A stretch of 64,000 bases of DNA from Aquarana catesbeiana (GCF_042186555.1 NC_133327.1:324892746-324956745); one strand, 5' to 3'; positions 35,851-46,270 are shown, numbered from the stretch's first letter. Numbers and translations: made by a program. The notes: generated from the letters alone by a model not told the origin.

Positions 35851-36578
35851 ACTGACCCACATTGACACACACTGTCCTACCTGACCAGACTTCAGGTGAC
35901 AGGACCTTCTCCTGCAGCTCAGCCATAGTGTGCGGCGTGCCCATCACAGTAGAGTAGACAGCAGCAGGCACTCTAGGCAGCCAGAGCCATGACAGGAGAG
36001 GAGAGCCACCCGCCCGAACGCTGAGTGGAGATCTTCTCACAGTGACGTGGCACGGTGGCCACATTTCCCACCTTCTGGAGCCTGCAACATCTATGATGGA
36101 TGTCACACGTCCCGGCATTGGACAAGTCGGACATCCATCATAGGCGCTGCAGGCACCAGAGGGTGCGACCCGCTATGTCACTCGGCCACGCTCGGGGTCA
36201 GATCGGTCCCCGCTCCGGCTCGGGACTAATAATAGAGTGGTGAATGCCCAGGACCCGGGGCTTTTCGGGACCCACTCGGGGCTCCAACCCCCCTCAACCC
36301 CCCCTAAACTGTACAACTCAATTGAAAAACAAACTGAAATCTTTTAGGGGGGGAGTAAAAATAAAAAACTAAAATAATGTGGTTACAAAAGTGTGCACAC
36401 CCTCTTATAACTGGGGATGTAGCTGTGTTCAGAATTAAGCAATCACATTCAAACTCATGTTAAATAGGAGTCACACCTGCCATCATTTTAAAGTGCCTCT
36501 GATTAACCCCAAATAACGTTCAGCTGTTCTAGTAGGTCTTTCCTGACATTTTCCTAGTCGCATCCTACAGCAAAAGCC

Positions 36579-37830
36579 ATGGTCCGCAGAAAGCTTCCAA
36601 AGCATTAGAGGGATCTCATCGTTCAAAGGTATCATTCAGGAGAAGGGTACAAAAGAATTTCCAGGGCATTAGATATATCATGGGACACAGTGAAGACAGT
36701 CATCATCAAGGGGGAGAAAATTTGGCACAACAGTGACATTACCAAGAACTGGACGTTTCTCTAAAACAGATGAAAAGACGAGAAGAAAACTGGTCAGGGA
36801 GGCTGACAAGAGGCCTACAGCAACAATAAAGGAGCTGCAGGAATATCTGGCAAGTACTGGCTGTGAGGTACATGTGGCAACAATCTCCCATATTCTTCAT
36901 ATGTCTGGGCTATGGGGTAGAGTGGCAAGACGGAAGCCTTTTCTTACAAAGAAAAACATCCAAGCCTGGTTAAATTTTGCAAAAACACATCTGAAGTCTC
37001 CCAAAAGCATGTGGGAAAATGTGTTATAGTCTGATGAAACCAAGGTTGAACTTTTTGGCCATAATTCCAAAAGATATACTTGGTGCAAAAACAACACTGC
37101 ACATCACCACAAGAATACCATACCCATCGTGAAACATGGTGGTGGCATCATCATGCTTTGGGGCTGTTTTTCTTCAGCTGGAACAGGGGTCTTTGTCAAG
37201 GCAGAGGGGATTATGAACAGTTCCAAATACCAGTCAATATTGGCACAAAACCTTCAGGCTTCTGCTAGAAAGCTGAACATGAAGAGGAACTTCATCTTTC
37301 AGCATGACAATGACTCAAAGCATACATCCAAATCAACAAAGGAATCTCTTCACCAGAAGAAGATTACATTTTTGGAATGGCCCAGCCAGGGCCCAGACCT
37401 AAATCCCATTGAAAAGGAGTTGCCCTCGCAATCTGACAGATTTGGAGTGTTTTTGCAAAGAATAGTGGGCAAATATTGCCAAATCAAGATGTGCCATGCT
37501 AGACTCATACCCAAAACGACTGCTGGAATAAGATCAAAAGGTGCTTCAAAAGGTGCGGCAACAAGTTCAACTATATCCAGGTGGATTCGTCAGACTATTA
37601 TCCAGGCGTATGGATTAAAGCGCAGAGTTCCACCCCGGGATTTAAAAGCACACTCCACTAGAGGGATTAGTGCATCATGGGCAGTACGCCAACAGGTGTC
37701 TATGGCTCAGGTTTGCAAAGCGGCCGCTTGGTCTTCAGGGTGTGCACACTTATGCAACCATATAATTTTAGTTTTTCATTTTTACTTCCCTTCACCTAAA
37801 AGATTTCAGTTTGTTGTTCCATTGAGTTGA
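36579..37830 (+). pseudogene. Tc1 transposase fused in frame to a DIRS recombinase fragment
   Basis: The frame starts at ATG 36579 (MVRRKLPKH), with a stop and a frameshift near 36720. From 36733 it reads PRTGR, the paired-type DNA-binding region, and GRVARRK. A TAG at 37027-37029 replaces the Trp of the usual WSDETK. All three catalytic residues survive: Asp in SDETK, Asp in QHDNDSKHT and Glu in PDLNPIE, with DD34E spacing. A deletion right after PIE removes the usual NLW segment. From 37557 the frame passes without a break into a DIRS tyrosine recombinase C-terminal segment, including HSTRG, then returns to Tc1 3' sequence. It is not functional. Confidence 0.88.
37557..37738 (+). other. 182-bp DIRS tyrosine-recombinase patch inside Tc1 B
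   Basis: Read against the minus strand at 38543-38724 it has the same length and, by eye, two differences. It carries the HxxR box but stops before the nucleophile Tyr. GGCAACAAG at the left junction and TTCAG at the right are shared or near-shared with Tc1-like sequence, so microhomology may have been used. Confidence 0.9.
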
Positions 37831-38060
37831 ACAGTTTATAGGTCACATTAAAGGCGGAAAAAGTTCTGAAATGATTTATCTTTGTGTCATTTTTTTACAT
37901 CACAGAAACCTGACATTTTAACAGGGGTGTGTAGACTTTTTATATCCACTGTATAGTCTGTTGTACTTTTTTCACATATAATGAAGCCTGCTGGTTTTTT
38001 ATCGCAAACACTGTAATGCCCTGTACACACGGTCGGATTTTCCGACGGAAAATACGGATT

Positions 38061-38335
38061 TTTAAAACAGCTTACCTGTAAAAATCCTTTTCTTGGAGTA
38101 CATCACGGGACACAGAGCACCATAATAATGACTATGTGGGTTATACGCTTACCTTTAGGTGATTGGACACTGGCAACCAGTAGTTAGACGGTTCCTCCCA
38201 TATAACCCCTCCTATACCAGAAGTACCTCAGTTTTGTAGCAAGCAATGACGATCCCAGAAAGAGGGGAGGGACCTCTGTGTCCCGTGATGTACTCCAAGA
38301 AAAGGATTTTACAGGTAAGCTGTTTTAAAAATCTG
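38061..38335. repeat. DIRS 3' palindrome (internal complementary region)
   Basis: TTTTAAAACAGCTTACCTGT at the left is mirrored by ACAGGTAAGCTGTTTTAAAA at the right, and the GTACATCACGGGACACAGAG blocks are mirrored as well. On the plus strand the right arm contains ACAG-GTAAGC, a good splice donor match. It probably serves the circularising step of DIRS replication. Confidence 0.7.
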
Positions 38336-38453
38336 TTTTTCTTTATCGTACATCACGGGACACAGAGCACCATAATAATGACTATGTGGGATGTCCTAAA
38401 GCAATGCACCTGGGGGGGGGGACACATTATCCCTAAGCCCAACGGGCCTGAGA

Positions 38454-39508
38454 CTATAAAGCTGCCTGCAACACGCTGTGGTCAAAAACAGCCTCTTTTT
38501 GAGATCTCACATCCACCTGGTAAAACCTGGTGAACGTATGAACTGAAGACCAAGCGGCCGCTTTGCAAACCTGAGCCATAGACACCTGTTGGCGTACTGC
38601 CCATGATGCACTAATCCCTCTAGTGGAGTGTGCTTTTAAATCCCGGGGTGGAACTCTGCGCTTTAATCCATACGTCTGGATAATAGTCTGACGAATACAC
38701 CTGGATATAGTTGAACTTGTTGCCGGCTGTCCTTTTTTAGGACCCTCAGGCAAGACAAAAAAACAGTCAGTCTTCTGAAAGGAAGCTGACATTTCCAAGT
38801 AAACCTTTATCGCCCTCACCACATCCAGTGAGTGAAGCGACCTTTCCTCCCTAGTCCTAGGGTTTGGAAAAAAGGAAGGTAAAATTACATCCTGATTCAA
38901 ATGAAATTTGGAAACCACCTTCGGTAGAAAATCCGGACAAGGATGCATGACCACTCTGTCCTGATGAAGAATCATAAAAGGGCGGCCAATTCTGACACCC
39001 TTCTAGCCGATGTTATAGCCACCAAAAAAACGAATTATCTGGTCAATAGGACAAAAGGAATATGCCTAATAGGTTCAAACGGTTGACTCTGTAAGGCTGA
39101 CAGTACCAAATTTAGGTCCCAGGGACATAAAGGTGGTTTAAGCGGCGGCCTCAGGTGTGTTACTCCCTTGACAAAGGTTCGCATCAAAGAATGGGATGCA
39201 ATTGGTCTTTGGAAAAAAAAGATAAGGCCAAAATCTGTCCTTTAATTGTCCCTAGAGCGAGCTGTAAGTCTACTCCTGCTTGAAGAAAGGCGAGAACTCT
39301 TCCAATCGTATACCTACGAGGATTCCATTTTCTTTCCTCACACCAAGAAATGTATGACTTCCAAACTCTATAATAGATAGCTCTAGAAACTGACTTTCTA
39401 GCGTTTATCAAAGTAGACAAGACTGAACCCATAATACCACGGTCTTTCAATAGTCTGGTCTCAATAGCCAGGCCATCAAATTCAGCAACCGTAAAGAAGG
39501 ATGGAATA
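38454..39508 (-). pseudogene. DIRS tyrosine recombinase, frame broken
   Basis: This recombinase family inserts DIRS cDNA circles through a Tyr nucleophile. The N-terminal helical region (LLKDRGIMGS, LINARKSVSR) is open in one frame to 39184. Sequence between 39183 and 38976 carries a stop and a frame change but still shows the first catalytic Arg in SARRVSEL. The last 173 codons are open and contain HSTRG (HxxR box, 38619-38630) and TFTRFY with the Tyr codon at 38520-38522. All key residues are thus visible, but not in one frame. The same C-terminal segment was copied into the adjacent Tc1. Confidence 0.88.
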
Positions 39509-41321
39509 TGGGCCCCTGAGACAAAAGATCTGGACGGCAAGGAAGGACCAATGGGTCCCCTACTGCCAACTTCACCTTCTCCAAGTACCAGGACCTCCGG
39601 GGCCACGCTGGAACCACTAAGATCACCGGTTTTCCTTCCTGCTGTATTCTGCGTAGTAAGTGCTGCAGAATTTGGATCGGAGGGAAGGCATATATCAGAG
39701 AATACTGATCCCAAGGAACTACTGATGCGTCTATCCCGAACTCCAGTGGATCCTTGGTCCTGGATACAAACCTGTCCAGCTTGGCATTGAATCTGGATGC
39801 CAGCAGATCCACATCTGGGGTCCCCTAGAATTGGCAGATCTGTAGAAAAACCTCGGGATGCAGGGACCATTCCCCTGGTAACAATTTCTGGCGACTTAGG
39901 AAATCCGCCTGCCAATTGTCCACCCCCGGAATAAACACTGCCGACAGAAACGGCACATGTTTTTCTGCCCAAGTCAATATATGATCTACTTCTCTTTGGG
40001 CTGCCCGACTCCTGGTACCTCCCTCGTGGTTGATATATGCCACCACCGTGGAGTTGTCGGACTGGACTCTGACAAGAAGACCCCGCAATCTGGATGTCCA
40101 GAATCGCAGAGCCAGCCGAGCTGCCTGAATCTCCAATAGATTGATGGGCAGGGTCCTTTCTGTCTGTGACCATATTCCCTGAACAGACGCTCCCTCTAGG
40201 ACTGCTCCCCAACAGAGAAGACTGGTGTCCGTGGTTACGACCTTCCAGGCTACTGGTGGGAAAGACTTCCCTCTTTTCAAGTTGCCGGTTCTTAACCACC
40301 AAGAGAGGTTCCATAGAACCTGTGGAGATAGAACCATAGGCTGATCCAGGGTTCGAGCTGACTTGTCCCAGGCCTTTAGAATACTGTTCTGGAACACTCT
40401 GGAGTGGAACTGTGCATATGGCACTGCGCTGAAGGATGACACCATCTTGCCCAGTAACCTCATGCACAGCCGAACAGAAGGTGGTAGTTCTTTTTTCACC
40501 TTCTGTACAAGTTCCACTATGGAGGCCACCTTTAGGGGAGGAAGAAACACCTTTTCTTGGGTGGTGTCCAAGACTAGACCCAGATACACCAAGGCTTGGG
40601 TCGGACAAAGAGCTGACTTGTCTATATTTAGCATCCAACCTAGGCGTTGTAAAACCCGTACTGTTCTTGACACGTTTTGAACCAGTATGGGGCAAGAGCA
40701 TTCCCTTAGAAGAAGATCGTCCAGATATCCTACTACGGAGATTTTCTGAGACCTTAGGGAAGCCAACACCGGGGCCAGAATCTTTGTGAAAACCCTGGGG
40801 GCCGTGGCCAGACCGAAAGGTAGTGCCACAAATTGGAAATGACTGCCCTCTACAGCGAAGCGTAAGAACCTTTGATGTGGACCGAAGATCGGCACATGAA
40901 GGTACGCGTCCTTGATATCTATGGACGCTAAATAGTCTCCCTTTCTCAGGGATTTTATTATTGAACGAACCAACTCCATGCAGAAGGATCGGACGTCTAC
41001 AAAGAAGTTGAGAGCCTTGAGGTCCAAAATGGGCCTTACTTCCCCATTTGGTTTTGGCACGGTAAATAGGTTTGAGTAAAACCCTTTGAATCTTTCCTCG
41101 TGTGGAACCTTTACAATTACCCCCTGCATCAGCAGATGGTATAAAGCTAGGAATAGGCATCTTCTTTTCTCTGGATCCAACTGAACCCTTGAGTACAGAA
41201 ACCGATTCGGGGGGATCTCCCGGAACTCTATTCTGTAACCGTATTTTACAGTGGAAATGACCCATCTGTCTTGAACCAGTTCTTCCCAGGCCTCCCCAAA
41301 CAGCCGAAGCCTGCCCCCCAC
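39447..41321 (-). pseudogene. DIRS reverse transcriptase-RNase H with C-terminal methyltransferase-like region
   Basis: The first 498 codons (41321-39825) are open. They begin with the DIRS-typical GGRLRLFGEAW, then PKPNGEVRPILDLKALN, motif A SIDIKDAYLHV, motif B ALPFGLATAPRVF and motif C GYLDDLLL with both catalytic Asp. RNase H follows: TTDTSLLCWGAVL, LLEIQAARLA and VQSDNSTVVAYIN, supplying the acidic residues. A TAG at 39825-39827 interrupts the same frame, which then continues for 121 codons (DLLASRFN, YAFPP, WPRRSW) like the Dam-type methyltransferase tail described in DIRS elements. Apart from that stop the frame is intact, and the catalytic motifs are preserved. Confidence 0.92.
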
Positions 41322-41343
41322 CCGTGAGAGCGGGGGCGCCCCT

Positions 41344-42737
41344 TCACAAGGTAGACTTGGAGTTGGGCTTGGGTGTCTTTTGGGTCCAGGGTTTCTTCTG
41401 ACCCTGGGGTCTTTTAAACCCAGACGGCTGAGGCCATCGATACCACTTTAGGGAAGAAGCACCAGGTCCTGGAGCATTAGGAATTTTATAAGAGGGTTGC
41501 TTCCCCTTCTTTTTAATAGGGGGCAGGGCACTCTTTCCTCCAGAGATCTTTTGGATATATTTATCCAGATCCTCGCCAAACAAGCGCTCTCCATGAAATG
41601 GAAAAGCTGCGAGTAGCCTTTTACATGGCGTCTCAGCAGACCAGTTCTTTAGCCATAAGACTCTTCGCATATGAATTGACAGTAACGCAAAACGAGACAT
41701 CTGTTGGATTGAGTCTTTCAATGCGTTTACTGCAAAACATAAGGCATGAGGAATCTCCGATAACTCCTCGGCAGATTCCTCTTGGCAAGGTATGTTCCTT
41801 ACCAACCTTTTAAAGCGATCCTTTAGGGATTGGCAAATCCCAATAGCCGCAACTGCTGGCTGAACTGCTGCACCAGCCACCGAAAAGGAGGCCTTTAATA
41901 AGGATTCTAGCTTTTTATCAGCCGGATCCTTGAATACCTGGGCATTATCCACTGGACAGGTTCAACTTTTGTTTACAGAAGATATGGCAGTGTCCACCAA
42001 CGGTGTGCTCCATTTCTTCCTGAACTTCTCCTCCATAGGATATAAGATAGAAAACCTTTTTGGAGGTAAGTATATCTTGTCAGGGTGCTCCCAGTCCGCG
42101 TAAACCACCTGCTCCAGTAACGGATGCAAAGGGAACGCTTGGGAAATTTGCTGAGGTCGCAAAGATCCCAAAGTAGAACAGGAGAGTGCAGACTCCTGAA
42201 CCGGGGGTAACTTAAACCCAATTCGTACCATCTCAATTAGAGATTGGATAAACAATTTTTGGGAATGGGAGGCTGAAATTGGCTCTTCAGAGCCAGAGTC
42301 CTCAGCCGAGGATTCTTCAGCCTCTCCTTCCTCCCGGTCTTCCAAGTCCTCTGCCCATTCTGGTTCCAGATCACCTGGACCCATGTGGCTATATAAGTCC
42401 TGGTGCTCTAGTGATTCTCCACTTGGCCCAGGCTCAGGGGAGGGAGATCTATTACGCTTCCTCCCCCCCGTGTTACAGAGGCAATCATGCCAGCTATTTT
42501 GCCCTCAAGGCTCGCTAAGGCAGATGCCAAATCCTCCTTTGTAACATAAGCCGAGGCAGGTATATTGGTAGTGGCCACTATGCCTGACAAATGCATTGGC
42601 TCAGCTAGGCCAGATGCCGCAGGTCTTTCAGGAGAAACTGAGGCTGCATCAGCATGGCGTTGGTCTCCTGTTTTTAAAGGAGGTACTCTTACCCCTGTGC
42701 TCGCCTTGTTCCCTATACCTCGTTTTCTGGAAGACAT
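41344..42737 (-). pseudogene. DIRS Gag, with frameshift and TGA stop
   Basis: The frame opens with an ATG at 42737 (MSSRKRGIGN) and runs to 42408. Coding then shifts frame at about 42400 into a very acidic segment (EEGEAEESSAEDSGSEE) and a GAG-like domain with PLLEQVV and KKWSTPLVD. A TGA at about 41961 interrupts the same frame, which continues to 41344 and ends in a basic, Lys/Gln-rich, nucleic-acid-binding-like tail. RT starts 22 bases after the final stop. Similarity to DIRS Gag rests on order and motif style. Confidence 0.8.
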
Positions 42738-42894
42738 TGCTTACACACGAGGAAGAAAAGGATTACTCCCCACAAACTATAACCAGCCTTTAACCTGTCA
42801 CCACTGTGTCAAAGACCACCAGACTCACGTGCTCAACTATCGCTCTGTGTTGCTCCACGCGCACGCCAGGAGCTCCATGCCTATAAGCATTAGC

Positions 42895-43110
42895 TTGAGA
42901 GTGAGCGTGCGCATCAGCGACCGGCGGCACGCCCACCACACGGCACATGCGCCATCCTGACGCACGCGGCGCATTTGCGATGCGCACGGCAGCGGCGCAC
43001 GCGCACACCGACGGCACACACCAGGGACGCACACGCACACCGCCGGCGCGCACGCGGCGGACCCGCAGCGCACATGTGCATGCGCACACTCGCGCACACC
43101 AGTATTCAAA
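42895..43110. other. GC/CpG-rich alternating purine-pyrimidine tract
   Basis: Many runs of GCGCACGCGCACAC type make this the most CpG-rich part of the window. It lies in the DIRS leader, between the terminal repeat and gag. Such alternation can adopt Z-DNA. Several small Arg/Cys-rich frames here are composition artefacts. Confidence 0.75.
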
Positions 43111-43417
43111 AAAATGCACGCCAAACCGCCCATCTGTAATCCCAGACACAGGCTCAAAAAACTGAGGTACTTCCGGTATAGGAGGGGTTATATGGGAGGA
43201 ACCGTCTAACTATTGGTTGCCAGCGTCCAATCACCTAAAGGTAAGCGTATAACCCACATAGTCATTATTATGGTGCTCTGTGTCCCGTGATGTATGATAA
43301 AGAAATGTGTGATAGGACCTTGTTGTCAGAAATTCCGACCGTGTGTAGGCTCCATCACACATTTTCCATCGGAATTTCCAACACACAAAGTTTGAGAGCT
43401 TGCTATAAAATTTTCCA

Positions 43418-44636
43418 AATATAAAAGCTGAATTTTAACTACTGGTCAATCTAGGATAATGACACAAAGTCAAAATAGCGGCGCTAAATGTTTGTGCACA
43501 AGGAGTATTAAATCCCCTAAAGTGACATGTGACTCACAATTTACAAATGAGAATATAACTGACATGTGCTAAAATATAATAAATGCTAAAGCACTAAATT
43601 GACAAATAGCACTAAACACCCTGTTTCAAGTGAAGTGATATGATGTAGCTAGTGAAGCCTCACACCAATGTGTCTGTGATTCCACTCCCCTAAAGAAACG
43701 CACTCACCGAATTCCGATGCCTACATTCTCATGTTAGGCTAAAGTGCATTTAAACCACATGGATAGGGTTTTAGAGCAAGCATCTGAACTCCAGCCGTGC
43801 GTCTCATATAATCTCCACATGTGAATAAAAAAGTGTACCAATAGTGTAATACCGTAAACAAAGCTTTAATGAAAACACTAAACAGCCTTCAAGATTTAAA
43901 CTCACATGGTACAAGTTAAAAGACAGCAAAAGTGACTAAGGTAAGCCTTTCAAAGCCTGTTTCCCTTAAAGCTTTGTTTACGGTATTACACTATTGGTAC
44001 ACTTTTTTATTCACATGTGGAGATTATATGAGACGCACGGCTGGAGTTCAGATGCTTGCTCTAAAACCCTATCCATGTGGTTTAAATGCACTTTAGCCTA
44101 ACATGAGAATGTAGGCATTGGAATTCGGTGAGTGCGTTTCTTTAGGGGAGTGGAATCACTGACACATTGGTGTGGTGAATGGATTAAGAGATCTTCACAT
44201 CGACTATAGATCCTCTTCAATATTTTATGGACTTTATTTTTTATATTTTGGAAAAAAATTTTTTTTTTGTAGCTTCACTAGCTACATCATATCACTTCAC
44301 TTGTCACAGGGTGTTTAGTGCTATTTGTCAATTTAGTACTTTAGCATTTATTATATTTTAGCACATGTCAGTTATATTCTCATTTGTAAATTGTGAGTCA
44401 CATGTCACTTTAGGGGATTTAATACTCCTTGTGCACAAACATTTAGCGCCGCTATTTTGACTTTGTGTCATTATCCCAGATTGACCAGTAGTTAAAATTC
44501 AGCTTTTATATTTTATCCTTTTAAGTGGCAGCTATCACATACTCTGTATCTATCCAGAGGCACAGTGGCGGTATTTTGAGTAGTGGCGCCTTTTTCTCAA
44601 TTATACCCACAGGATTACATTTATAACATTTTCCAA
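43418..44636. mobile_element. Foldback element FB2
   Basis: The arms 43418-43869 and 43966-44512 are inverted copies with scattered differences; the right arm has a roughly 96-base insert at about 44178-44273. About 110 further bases (44513-44621) extend only to the right. TATAAAATTTTCCAA before and TATAACATTTTCCAA after suggest a 15-bp target duplication within MITE F. FB2 and FB1 share the plan: inverted arms, one-sided extension and a long duplication. Confidence 0.82.
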
Positions 44637-44925
44637 CAACAAAATCCATTGTCGGAAATTCCGATCGTGTGTACACAAATCCGACGCACAAAGTGCCACG
44701 CATGCTCAGAATGAATTAAGAGACGAAAGCTATTGGCTACTGCCCCGTTTATAGTCCCGACGTACTTGTTTTACGTCACCGCGTTCAGAACGATCGGATT
44801 TTCCGACAACTTTGTGTGACCGTGTGTATGCAAGAAAAGTTTGAGCCAACATCTGTCGGAAAAAATCCTAGGATTTTGTTGTCGGAATGTCCGATCAATG
44901 TCCGACCGTGTGTACAGGGCATAAG

Positions 44926-45521
44926 AAATTCGACAAGAACATGTGAAAAAAAAACGAATAAATCTATAAACATTCCTGGGGTTCAGAAGTGAAGTAGCTG
45001 ACATGAACATGACTTGGAAAAAGTGATTTAATCAGAACATTCCTTGAAATTGAAGGTGGGGTTCTGAAACATGGTCAGTTTCTGGTTTTAATTTAACGAA
45101 CATGAGTTTTACAGGAAGACCCGTGAGAAAGAACAGGTTTATTATAGAATTTTATAGTCACTAGGAGATAGTGAACAGTGCTGTGATAGTCATTAAAATC
45201 ACTTAGAGGAGTTGGAACCATTAATGTCTTATGGCACAAATACGGTGTCTTCAATATTCTTCTTTTATGTACAGTATATAGCAACAGCTCATAGAACAAG
45301 AATAATAACAGTAATATATAACCAAAGACACAGGAAGAGTGAGGACCAGTCTTCATCAAGCATCACATGATATCACAGAATGCACGTGTTGTAAATGCAT
45401 GTGTTCTAATATAATGTATGTCTTATTCTCAACTGATATTTGTATGTGACTTTTTACAGAAAACCTATACTGCCAGAAATATAACAGCTATTTTTGTATC
45501 TGGCCTCGGTACTTTCTGAGA
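44926..45521. other. No gene seen
   Basis: A/T-rich sequence; no repeat ends or exons recognised. Confidence 0.45.
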
Positions 45522-45872
45522 TAGGACCCTTTCACACTAGTGCAATTTCTCCTGTGTCTGCTGTTGCTCTGCAATGCATGACAATGGAAATTAAATTATC
45601 CTCTATTCTATTCTTTTCACATCAATGCTACATGGTGCATTTTGAATTCTGAAAAGGTGCAGGTGCTTCTTTTGGTGCAGCATATTGCATTTTTGGCCCC
45701 ATACACTTCATTGAGAGCACATGGAAAATGCATGAAAAATATATGTACACGTGTCTTGGTGCTTTATGGGCAGGGTTTTGTATTTAACAACCATTTTCCT
45801 CCTACGTAAAATTGTGCTACTAAAATGCACTTATAAACCACGACTATGTATCAGCAAAGTGTGAACCTAGGC
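45522..45872. mobile_element. MITE-like repeat with TTTCACACT ends
   Basis: TAGGACCCTTTCACACTAG at the left and AAAGTGTGAACCTAGG at the right are loosely inverted. AATGCA/TGCATT words are abundant, as in 17023 and 17870. Confidence 0.6.
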
Positions 45873-45907
45873 TTACTGAACTGTAAAAAGCTTGTTTACT
45901 TTAAACT

Positions 45908-46270
45908 TAGGCCTGTTTCACATGGGCTTCAGCTTGTATAAGAGCAGTGTGAACAGCAAGCTTTAATAAATAATTTGCAGAGCTTTCAGAAAGCTTTGTT
46001 GAAACTTTTAAAATACCATTCAGCTCCAGTTTGTAAACGTTGAACACAAACCCTAATGGGGCTGCTGATTGCCACTTTAAACAAGCTGCTAGCAGGCTTC
46101 AGCACTTCTTGAAGCTCCCATGAGGATCTGTGTTCAACATTTTGCAAGCTGGAGCTGAATGGTACTTTAAAAGCTTCAACAAAGCTTGCTGAAAGCTCTA
46201 CGAATGCTTTGTCAAAGCTTGCTGTTCATGCTGCTCCTATACAAGCTGAAGCCCCTGTGAAACAGGCCTT
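45908..46270. mobile_element. Fully palindromic MITE
   Basis: TAGGCCTGTTTCACATGGGC and the complementary GCCCCTGTGAAACAGGCCT bound a 363-bp element whose two halves mirror each other almost to the axis at about 46089 (for example AGCTTGTATAAGAGCAG against CTGCTCCTATACAAGCT). Confidence 0.88.

Larger units (their letters stand above)
33247..36304 (+). mobile_element. Satellite-bearing repeat element, copy 2, inside Tc1 B
   Basis: It begins AGAGGCGTTGCTAGGTGGC and ends in a C-rich run after GGGACCCACTCGGGGCTCC. The head, minisatellite and TATGATGGATGTCACACG tail match copy 1 at 26405-27330. It is itself interrupted by a palindromic element at about 34161-35850. Confidence 0.8.
33151..37951 (+). 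mobile_element. Tc1/mariner element B, split by a nested insertion
   Basis: The left end CAGTGGTTATAAAAAGTCTA at 33151 and the complementary right end TAGACTTTTTATATCCACTG at 37951 are each bordered by TA. The left repeat continues to about 33246 and resumes at 36305 with AAACTGTACAACTCAATTG, which matches the mirror sequence at 37810-37850. The 3.06 kb between is a later insertion. Confidence 0.9.
38054..43306 (-). mobile_element. DIRS-type tyrosine-recombinase retrotransposon
   Basis: The element reads right to left. It has gag, reverse transcriptase-RNase H with a downstream methyltransferase-like region, and a tyrosine recombinase, but no integrase and no LTRs. Inverted terminal sequences lie at 43156-43302 and 38097-38236. 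A further 50-base complementary piece at 38341-38390 fits the internal complementary region typical of DIRS. AAAT borders both ends; DIRS elements normally make no target duplication. It is nearly complete, with only a few inactivating changes. Confidence 0.92.
38014..44925 (+). mobile_element. MITE, TGCCGCGTACACACG superfamily, copy F, split twice
   Basis: Three pieces read in order as one element: 38014-38053 (starting TAATGCCCTGTACACACGG), 43307-43417 and about 44637-44925 (ending CCGTGTGTACAGGGCATA). The interior matches copy D. The first gap holds the DIRS element, the second the foldback FB2. Confidence 0.85.

Noticed and set aside
34161..35863. FB1 as a pure assembly or hairpin-read artefact
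   Set aside because: The flanks are not mirrored, the left side has a private extension and a direct repeat borders the element; still, spanning reads would be needed to exclude it.
42790..43165. Several Arg/Cys-rich frames on both strands
   Set aside because: Composition artefact of the CpG-rich tract in the DIRS leader; no conserved domain.
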